NCBI GenBank assembly: GCA_017984435.1
Contig: JAGNZK010000025.1
Span: 1-40,603 of the forward strand
Source of the DNA: Nitrosomonas sp.
GTDB lineage: Bacteria; Pseudomonadota; Gammaproteobacteria; Burkholderiales; Nitrosomonadaceae
Reading direction: 5' to 3'
DNA: 40,603 bases
This document shows positions 35,303 through 40,603 of the stretch, in pieces. A model generated the notes under the pieces. That model was not told the origin of the DNA and did not search any database. It saw only the letters and a list, made by a program, of their open reading frames with translations. Position 1 is the stretch's first letter; every line of letters begins with the position of its first letter. The translations under genes were made by a program, and so were the position numbers.

Positions 35303-36403
35303 TCAGCGCGCTTGAGCTGCATCAGCTATTCTATTTTTATGACTCGGAAACAGATCCAGGCGACGTGGTTTAATAAAAACTTCGTCGCCCCTTACCAGTT
35401 GTAATTCACGAAAACGCTCCTTACTCATTTCAACCTGGATTGGTGTTTTATCGTCATCATTGTTACGCACCAATTCCAGTCGCACGATCGGGCCGACGGA
35501 AAGAACGTGAACGACACGTGCGGCCAGCGCCGCTTCACCATTTTGCGTCCGCTCAACTTCAATTTCATGCGGGCGCACGTAGGCAACTGCCGCCAGTTCT
35601 TCGGCTTCAGCATGCTCCGGCGCATCCACTTCGATATCGCCAATCCAGGCGCGACCACGGTGCAGGCGACTATGAAACAAATTCACATTACCAAGAAACT
35701 CATACACGAACGGGCTGGCGGGTTGCTCATACACCTCATCCGGTGTGCCGATTTGTTCGATCTTACCTTCATTCATAACCACCACCCGGTCGGCAACTTC
35801 AAGCGCTTCTTCCTGATCATGCGTCACAAATACACTGGTGATGTGCATGTCATCGTGCAATCTGCGCAACCAGGAACGCAATTCCTTACGCACCTTGGCA
35901 TCCAACGCACCGAAAGGCTCATCCAGCAATAATACTTTCGGCTCCACCGCCAATGCTCGCGCCAATGCAATACGCTGGCGCTGACCGCCGGAAAGCTGAT
36001 GCGGATAACGATCCGCCAGCCAATCCAGTTGTACCAGATGCAATAACTTCATGACGCGATCGCGGATTTCCGTATTGGAAGGACGGAATTTCTTGGGACG
36101 TACGCGCAAACCAAAAGCCACATTCTCGAAAATGGTCATATTGCGAAATAACGCATAATGCTGGAATACAAAACCGACTTGACGTTCGCGTACATGTTGA
36201 TCGGTAGCATCTTCACCATGGAATAACACCTGACCGCTATCGGCTGTTTCAAGCCCGGCGATCACACGCAATAACGTGGTTTTCCCGGAACCTGAAGGAC
36301 CTAACAACGCCAGCAACTCACCGGAGTGCACTTGCAAGTTCACATCATGCAGCGCAGTGAAGGTGCCAAATTGTTTGGACAGATTAAGGACTTCAATACT
36401 CAT
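35303..36403 (-). CDS. cysA: sulfate/thiosulfate ABC transporter ATP-binding protein CysA
   Basis: This 366-aa ATPase drives sulfate import with CysT and CysW. Walker A is GPSGSGKTT (35-43), Q loop FVFQHYALF, signature LSGGQRQR, Walker [13 protein letters not shown] and switch [12 protein letters not shown]-terminal TOBE-like regulatory domain is at about 240-350 ([12 protein letters not shown]). It overlaps cysW by 4 bases. The length and TOBE domain are normal. Confidence 0.95.
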   Translation of the reverse strand: MSIEVLNLSKQFGTFTALHDVNLQVHSGELLALLGPSGSGKTTLLRVIAGLETADSGQVLFHGEDATDQHVRERQVGFVFQHYALFRNMTIFENVAFGLRVRPKKFRPSNTEIRDRVMKLLHLVQLDWLADRYPHQLSGGQRQRIALARALAVEPKVLLLDEPFGALDAKVRKELRSWLRRLHDDMHITSVFVTHDQEEALEVADRVVVMNEGKIEQIGTPDEVYEQPASPFVYEFLGNVNLFHSRLHRGRAWIGDIEVDAPEHAEAEELAAVAYVRPHEIEVERTQNGEAALAARVVHVLSVGPIVRLELVRNNDDDKTPIQVEMSKERFRELQLVRGDEVFIKPRRLDLFPSHKNRIADAAQAR

Positions 36404-37278
36404 TCGTGACCTCTTGATTTTTGATGTTGTTGATTGCGTAATTCGATCAATGTTTTTAATACGAGCGTCACCAATGCCAGCAATGCCAGCAGTGAAGCCA
36501 CGGCAAAGGCGGCTGCGAAGTTGTATTCGTTATAGAGAATTTCGACATGCAGCGGCATGGTATTGGTGCTGCCGCGAATATGACCGGATACCACCGATAC
36601 CGCGCCAAACTCGCCCATGGCCCGTGCATTACACAGGATAGCGCCGTACAGCAGACCCCATTTGATATTGGGCAGCGTTACCTTATAGAAGGTCTGCCAA
36701 CCGCTCGCGCCCAGCACCACGGCGGCTTCTTCTTCCTCGGTGCCTTGCGCCTGCATCAGCGGAATCAACTCGCGTGCGATGAATGGCACGGTCACGAAAA
36801 CTGTTGCCAGCACAATCCCGGGTACAGCAAAAATAATTTTCATATCGTGCTCCGCCAGCCATGGACCAAACCATCCTTGCAAGCCAAAGACAAGCACATA
36901 GATCAGCCCGGAAACCACCGGGGATACCGAGAAAGGCAAATCGATCAAGGTGATCAACAGATTCTTGCCGCGAAATTCAAACTTGGCAATGGCCCATGCC
37001 GCAGCAACGCCGAATACCAGATTCAAAGGCACCGCAATCGCCGCCACCGTAAGCGTCAATTTGATGGCGGAAACCGCATCAGGATCGGTGATCGCAGCAA
37101 AATAGACATCGCTGCCTTTCTTGAACGCTTCATAAAACACCGAAATCAGCGGGATAAAAAGAAACAAGGTTAAAAAAATAAGCGCCACGCCAATCAAGGA
37201 CCAGCGTACCCAGGCAGGTTCTTGCGTCGCACGTTCTTTTTGAGCATCCGGAGATAAGGGAAAAGTAATCGCCGTCAT
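36400..37278 (-). CDS. cysW: sulfate ABC transporter permease CysW
   Basis: This inner-membrane permease of about 292 aa has six transmembrane helices. It contains [17 protein letters not shown] and the cytoplasmic coupling motif [28 protein letters not shown], then [18 protein letters not shown]. The start at 37278 was chosen because GAGGTGATCACA precedes it. The upstream in-frame ATG at 37299 overlaps cysT and has no ribosome site. It is coupled to cysA by a 4-base overlap. Confidence 0.95.
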   Translation of the reverse strand: MTAITFPLSPDAQKERATQEPAWVRWSLIGVALIFLTLFLFIPLISVFYEAFKKGSDVYFAAITDPDAVSAIKLTLTVAAIAVPLNLVFGVAAAWAIAKFEFRGKNLLITLIDLPFSVSPVVSGLIYVLVFGLQGWFGPWLAEHDMKIIFAVPGIVLATVFVTVPFIARELIPLMQAQGTEEEEAAVVLGASGWQTFYKVTLPNIKWGLLYGAILCNARAMGEFGAVSVVSGHIRGSTNTMPLHVEILYNEYNFAAAFAVASLLALLALVTLVLKTLIELRNQQHQKSRGHE

Positions 37279-37288
37279 TGTGATCACC

Positions 37289-38122
37289 TCATGACTCAAT
37301 ACTGCGGCGCCGACTCCACCATTGCAGCAGGTTGATAATTAGTAGCAAAATAAACGAAATCACCAGCATGACGACCGATAATGCCGTAGCACCTGCGTAG
37401 TCATACTGCTCCAGTTTGGTAATAATCAGCAGTGGTGTGATTTCTGAGACCATCGGCATATTCCCGGCAATAAAAATAACCGATCCGTACTCGCCAATCG
37501 CGCGCGCAAAGGCAAGCGCAAATCCGGTCATCAATGCCGGAAAGAGTGCCGGGAAGATTATTCGCGTAAAGGTTTGCCAGCGATTGGCGCCGAGCGTTGC
37601 TGCCGCTTCTTCTAGCTCGGATTCAATATCCTCGAGTACCGGCTGCACTGTGCGCACCACAAATGGCAGACCGATAAAAGTCAGCGCCACAAAAATTCCC
37701 AGTGGTGTAAAAGCAACCTTGATGCCCAGCGGCTCAAGGTGCTGACCAATCCAACCATTGCCCGCATACAGCGCGGTCAACGCAATACCGGCCACGGCGG
37801 TTGGCAGCGCAAAAGGAAGATCCACCAAGGCATCGACTATTTTCTTACCGGGAAAGTGGTAACGTACCAACACCCAGGCCACCAAAAGACCAAATACTGC
37901 ATTGACGACGGCAGCTGCAAATGACGCACCAAACGTCAAGCGGTACGAGGCCACCACACGCGGTGTTGTGACTATGGACCAAAACTCCGGCCAGGATAGT
38001 TCGGCCGTACGGATAAATGCTGCCGACAGCGGAATCAGTACGATCAGGCTGAGATACAGCAATGTAAACCCAAGCGCCAGATTGAATCCTGGCAAGATGC
38101 TGTGTTGTTTAAAAGTATGCAA
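37289..38122 (-). CDS. cysT: sulfate ABC transporter permease CysT (CysU)
   Basis: This 277-aa inner-membrane permease has six helices. [19 protein letters not shown] and the EAA-type motif [30 protein letters not shown] are typical, as is [17 protein letters not shown]. It pairs with CysW. AAGGAG lies before its ATG. The stop of the upstream EAL-like gene is only two bases away, so the two are co-translated. Confidence 0.95.
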   Translation of the reverse strand: MHTFKQHSILPGFNLALGFTLLYLSLIVLIPLSAAFIRTAELSWPEFWSIVTTPRVVASYRLTFGASFAAAVVNAVFGLLVAWVLVRYHFPGKKIVDALVDLPFALPTAVAGIALTALYAGNGWIGQHLEPLGIKVAFTPLGIFVALTFIGLPFVVRTVQPVLEDIESELEEAAATLGANRWQTFTRIIFPALFPALMTGFALAFARAIGEYGSVIFIAGNMPMVSEITPLLIITKLEQYDYAGATALSVVMLVISFILLLIINLLQWWSRRRSIES

Positions 38123-38124
38123 AT

Positions 38125-38991
38125 CTAACTCCTTCCTGTTAAATTCATTGCGGTCTCGCCGGTATTGACCGTTTCTGAAACGGATAAGCGATCAATCATT
38201 CTGATTGCATGCACCGGTTCGCCAAGCAAATTCCCTTGCAGATCATCCGCATTCGCACGGATGGCAGCTGCTAATTGCACCGGTGTTTCGATATCCCGCA
38301 CCAGCAAGCTTGCGCCAAAGCTATGTATGGTATCCACCAATGATGCAATGGCTTCATGCCGTATCAGGTCATCCGCCTCAATACGCACAATGTTCGGGTA
38401 CAAGCTACCCAATTCCACCATCCAGTCACTACGAGTACCGCTGTAATTGGCAGCGATTTGATAACCGCGGGAACGATAGTTGATAATGACATGCTGCAAC
38501 AGCTTCCAATTGCGATTAACGATAGCCGGAATTTCAATGACCACTCGTGAAGTTTTCACGCCGATCAAATCAAGAAAATTTTCAAAGGCACGGCCATGAT
38601 CGTCTTTAACACTCTCCAACAAGCGTGGATGGACATCCACAAACAAGTTATCCAATTTGGAAATATTATTGAAATAGTAATTCAACGCGTGAATCGCTCG
38701 GCATAAACGATCCAGATCAACCAACTGATCATCCTTTGATGCCAGTGAAAAAACCTGCCAAGGCCAAAGCGCGACATCATTATTTGCTTTGGAACGGATA
38801 TAAGCTGCGTGCCCCGTGGTTTTGCCTTCGTTGATACTAAAAATAGGCTGAAAAACGCTGGTTAATTCGCAATGATAGAAATGTCCACTTATCCAGCCAT
38901 TTTCAGCGCGTTTCATAGAATAGTCAGTGGCTGATTGGATAAGCTCAAATTCATCCTTGACAGTAAAAGTATGGTTTGCTGATGTATTCAT
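38125..38991 (-). CDS. degenerate EAL-domain protein directly upstream of cysT
   Basis: This 288-aa soluble protein keeps the EAL-domain layout but not its chemistry. [23 protein letters not shown] (45-67) replaces QPI...GxEALx[18 protein letters not shown] (91-106) is kept. FVDVHPR (117-123) replaces the Asn-bearing strand, and VVIEIP (150-155) still has Glu. [14 protein letters not shown] (177-190) replaces [19 protein letters not shown] replaces VKID, and LQGNLLGEP (251-259) matches QGYLFGKP. Missing metal ligands argue for a sensor or adaptor, not a phosphodiesterase. It ends 2 bases before cysT. Confidence 0.8.
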   Translation of the reverse strand: MNTSANHTFTVKDEFELIQSATDYSMKRAENGWISGHFYHCELTSVFQPIFSINEGKTTGHAAYIRSKANNDVALWPWQVFSLASKDDQLVDLDRLCRAIHALNYYFNNISKLDNLFVDVHPRLLESVKDDHGRAFENFLDLIGVKTSRVVIEIPAIVNRNWKLLQHVIINYRSRGYQIAANYSGTRSDWMVELGSLYPNIVRIEADDLIRHEAIASLVDTIHSFGASLLVRDIETPVQLAAAIRANADDLQGNLLGEPVHAIRMIDRLSVSETVNTGETAMNLTGRS

Positions 38992-39049
38992 GGAATAATC
39001 CCTGCATAAATTTAGCGGCTATCTATTGACAGCGAAGCTATTTGAATTC

Positions 39050-39394
39050 TTAGTGCAATCTCCGGAATTGATCTTTGCTTCCACAAAAACTTTTACAACA
39101 ACAATCTTCATCTGTTTGATGAGCATTCAGCAATTTGTCTTTCAACTCATTCACTGAGCGATGGCAATACACTAACGGAATACCGCTGCGACTCGCTTTT
39201 TCCTTCACTGAATTGGCAAGGCTGTGATTGACGTAATCGCAAATAACGACAACTAACCGTGTTTCATTTGGAAGTGAACGTTTGTTAAATCCTTTCTTGC
39301 GACCACTCCAATGCTCAATGCGTGCATGGCGCTGAGTGGAAATGAGGTGCTTGAACGATGTAACATAATCCCCGCCGACAATTAGAACAGTCAT
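39050..39394 (-). CDS. DUF2325-like small protein with cysteine-rich tail
   Basis: This 114-aa soluble protein begins MTVLIVGGDYVTSFKHLIS and contains ARIEHWSGRKKGF, LVVVICDYVNHSLANSVKEKA and GIPLVYCHRSVNEL. This is the Rossmann-like DUF2325 pattern of a strand, a short substrate-like loop, then D and H-bearing strands. The C-terminus has C98-C99-C100 and C104, and C52 and C77 lie in the core, which could bind metal or respond to redox. AAGGAC precedes the ATG. It lies between sbp and the EAL-like gene in the sulfate locus. Function unknown. Confidence 0.7.
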   Translation of the reverse strand: MTVLIVGGDYVTSFKHLISTQRHARIEHWSGRKKGFNKRSLPNETRLVVVICDYVNHSLANSVKEKASRSGIPLVYCHRSVNELKDKLLNAHQTDEDCCCKSFCGSKDQFRRLH

Positions 39395-39417
39395 ATTCAG
39401 TCCTTATCCTTATAGTG

Positions 39418-39439
39418 GTAGCGCACCGCAGCGCGCTAC
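39418..39439 (-). promoter_or_regulatory. intercistronic hairpin after sbp
   Basis: A perfect 7-bp GC-rich stem (GTAGCGC 39418-39424, GCGCTAC 39433-39439) with an 8-base loop lies 8 bases beyond the sbp stop and 23 bases before the next ATG. Hairpins at this place in binding-protein operons often protect the upstream message from 3' decay, allowing more binding protein than permease. Confidence 0.6.
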
Positions 39440-39447
39440 ACGGTGTT

Positions 39448-40446
39448 TTACTTCAGGTAAATCTGATCAAATGTGCCGCCATCAGCAAAGTGGACTTTGT
39501 GCGCACTTTTCCAGCCACCAAAGACATCATCAATTTTAAACAACTCGATCTTTGGAAACTTGCTGGTATATTTCTCAGCAATCTTTGCATCAGTGGGACG
39601 ATAGAAATGTTTGGCAGCGATTTCCTGACCCTCTTCTGAATAGAGGTACTGGAGGTAAGCTTCAGCAATTTGACGCGTACCTTTTTTGTCGACTACTTTG
39701 TCGACGACCGCAACCGGTGGTTCCGCAAGAATACTCAGTGACGGTATGACAACTTCAAATTTATCTGCGCCATATTCCTTGAGCGCCAGAAAAGCTTCGT
39801 TTTCCCAGGAAATCAAAACATCACCCACACCACGCTCCACAAACGTTGTGGTTGAACCGCGCGCGCCGGAATCCAATACCGGCACATTTTTGTAGATGCT
39901 TCTGACAAATTCCTGTTCTTTATTCTCACCATACTTCCGTTTGCCAAATTCCCATGCTGCCAGATAATTCCACTGTGCACCGCCGGAAGTTTTCGGGTTG
40001 GGTGTAATGACAGAGACACCGGGACGCGCTAAGTCATCCCAATTTTTAATTCCCTTGGGATTACCCTTGCGTACCAGGAAAATGATCGTCGAGGTATACG
40101 GTGTACTGTTATGTGCCAATCGCTTCTGCCAATCTTCCGGGAGCAACTTGGCTTTCTCCGCGATGGCATTAATATCGTTGGCTAACGCCAGTGTGACAAC
40201 ATCCGCTTCCAAACCATCAATGACAGATCGTGCCTGTTTGCCGGAACCGCCGTGAGATTGCTGGACTTTCACTGTTTCCTTGGTTTTTGCCTGCCAGTGC
40301 TTGGCAAAAGCAGCATTAAACTCCTGGTAAAGCTCACGGGTTGGATCGTAAGAAACGTTGAGTAAGGTTTTTTGCGCCAATACATTACCGCTGATAACGA
40401 GACTTGCTGCCAAAAAACTTGTTGCTAGCCATGTTTTAGTATTCAT
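39448..40446 (-). CDS. sbp: periplasmic sulfate-binding protein
   Basis: This 332-aa protein has a signal peptide of about 1-24 ([11 protein letters not shown]). The mature part opens [20 protein letters not shown] and has [27 protein letters not shown], the Ser/Gly sulfate-binding segment. [29 protein letters not shown] and [27 protein letters not shown] follow. It delivers sulfate (possibly thiosulfate) to CysTW. TTGGAGG lies before the ATG. It is the first gene of the operon and is followed by a stabilising hairpin. Confidence 0.96.
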   Translation of the reverse strand: MNTKTWLATSFLAASLVISGNVLAQKTLLNVSYDPTRELYQEFNAAFAKHWQAKTKETVKVQQSHGGSGKQARSVIDGLEADVVTLALANDINAIAEKAKLLPEDWQKRLAHNSTPYTSTIIFLVRKGNPKGIKNWDDLARPGVSVITPNPKTSGGAQWNYLAAWEFGKRKYGENKEQEFVRSIYKNVPVLDSGARGSTTTFVERGVGDVLISWENEAFLALKEYGADKFEVVIPSLSILAEPPVAVVDKVVDKKGTRQIAEAYLQYLYSEEGQEIAAKHFYRPTDAKIAEKYTSKFPKIELFKIDDVFGGWKSAHKVHFADGGTFDQIYLK

Positions 40447-40528
40447 GATTTTTCCTCCAATTAAAATTTAAGATTGTTTACAAGAGACTGATTAACACTT
40501 CAAAGTATAGGAAGTCCGTGTCGCCTGA

Positions 40529-40542
40529 GCGTTGATCGACGC
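40529..40542. promoter_or_regulatory. near-palindrome upstream of sbp
   Basis: GCGTTGATCGACGC is symmetric except for one T/G pair and lies 83 bases before the sbp start. TATACT on the minus strand (about 40505-40510) is a possible -10 box, but no good -35 box was found at the right distance. This may be an operator for sulfur control (CysB-type), unproven. Confidence 0.25.
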
Positions 40543-40603
40543 AAGGGTGCGAGTGGCCACCAGCGCAAGAGTTTGCTGCGATACGGTTTTTTACGAATTC
40601 TCC

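Noticed and set aside
36547-37173. 208-codon plus-strand frame opposite cysW
   Set aside because: It is antisense to cysW, rich in His/Gln/Arg and without recognisable domains.

Overview
The window looks like chromosomal DNA of a betaproteobacterium. Gene orders that point this way are ftsY-ftsE-ftsX-rpoH, ribE-ribBX-ribH-nusB-thiL-pgpA, and lolC-lolD. Protein style and base composition suggest the Nitrosomonadaceae (Nitrosomonas-like), but there is no decisive marker such as amo, hao or rRNA, so the family is an inference.

Layout. 1-372: the 3' end of an IS3-family element. 446-4171 (minus): tRNA-Ser(CGA), rpoH and ftsX-ftsE-ftsY; the rpoH promoter is overlaid by a near-consensus CIRCE (HrcA) site. 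4248-9412: housekeeping genes (M16 peptidase, EF-hand protein, orn, M48 peptidase, pterin dehydratase, rsgA). 9550-14137 (plus): an SLC13 carrier, cstA with its small partner ybdD, and a DedA protein. 14250-20408 (minus): an APC amino-acid permease and the riboflavin/thiamine/phospholipid block. Two different palindromic MITE-like elements flank ribE. tRNA-Arg(CCG) and a CNNM/CorC protein follow.

22475-29165 is the accessory-looking part. One strand carries a secreted cupredoxin fused to a His-bearing YVTN beta-propeller, a 58-aa protein resembling the C-terminal part of RTX proteins, and a P-loop-like protein without the Walker lysine. The other strand carries a DUF6502-type gene and a secreted multi-DUF5666 protein with a long repetitive charged tail. 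The region between the two sets is rich in inverted repeats. A decayed IS3 transposase remnant lies after the DUF5666 gene.

29333-34266 (plus): lolCD, a class I aldolase (fbaB) and an ABC exporter. 34301-40446 (minus) is a sulfate ABC uptake locus: sbp, a DUF2325-like gene, a degenerate EAL gene, cysT, cysW, cysA and a second degenerate EAL gene. The two EAL-like proteins are paralogues, both lack the phosphodiesterase metal site, and they bracket the transporter. This arrangement, and the cupredoxin-propeller cluster, are the best candidates for an undescribed system.

No CRISPR array, rRNA operon, prophage or replication origin was seen.
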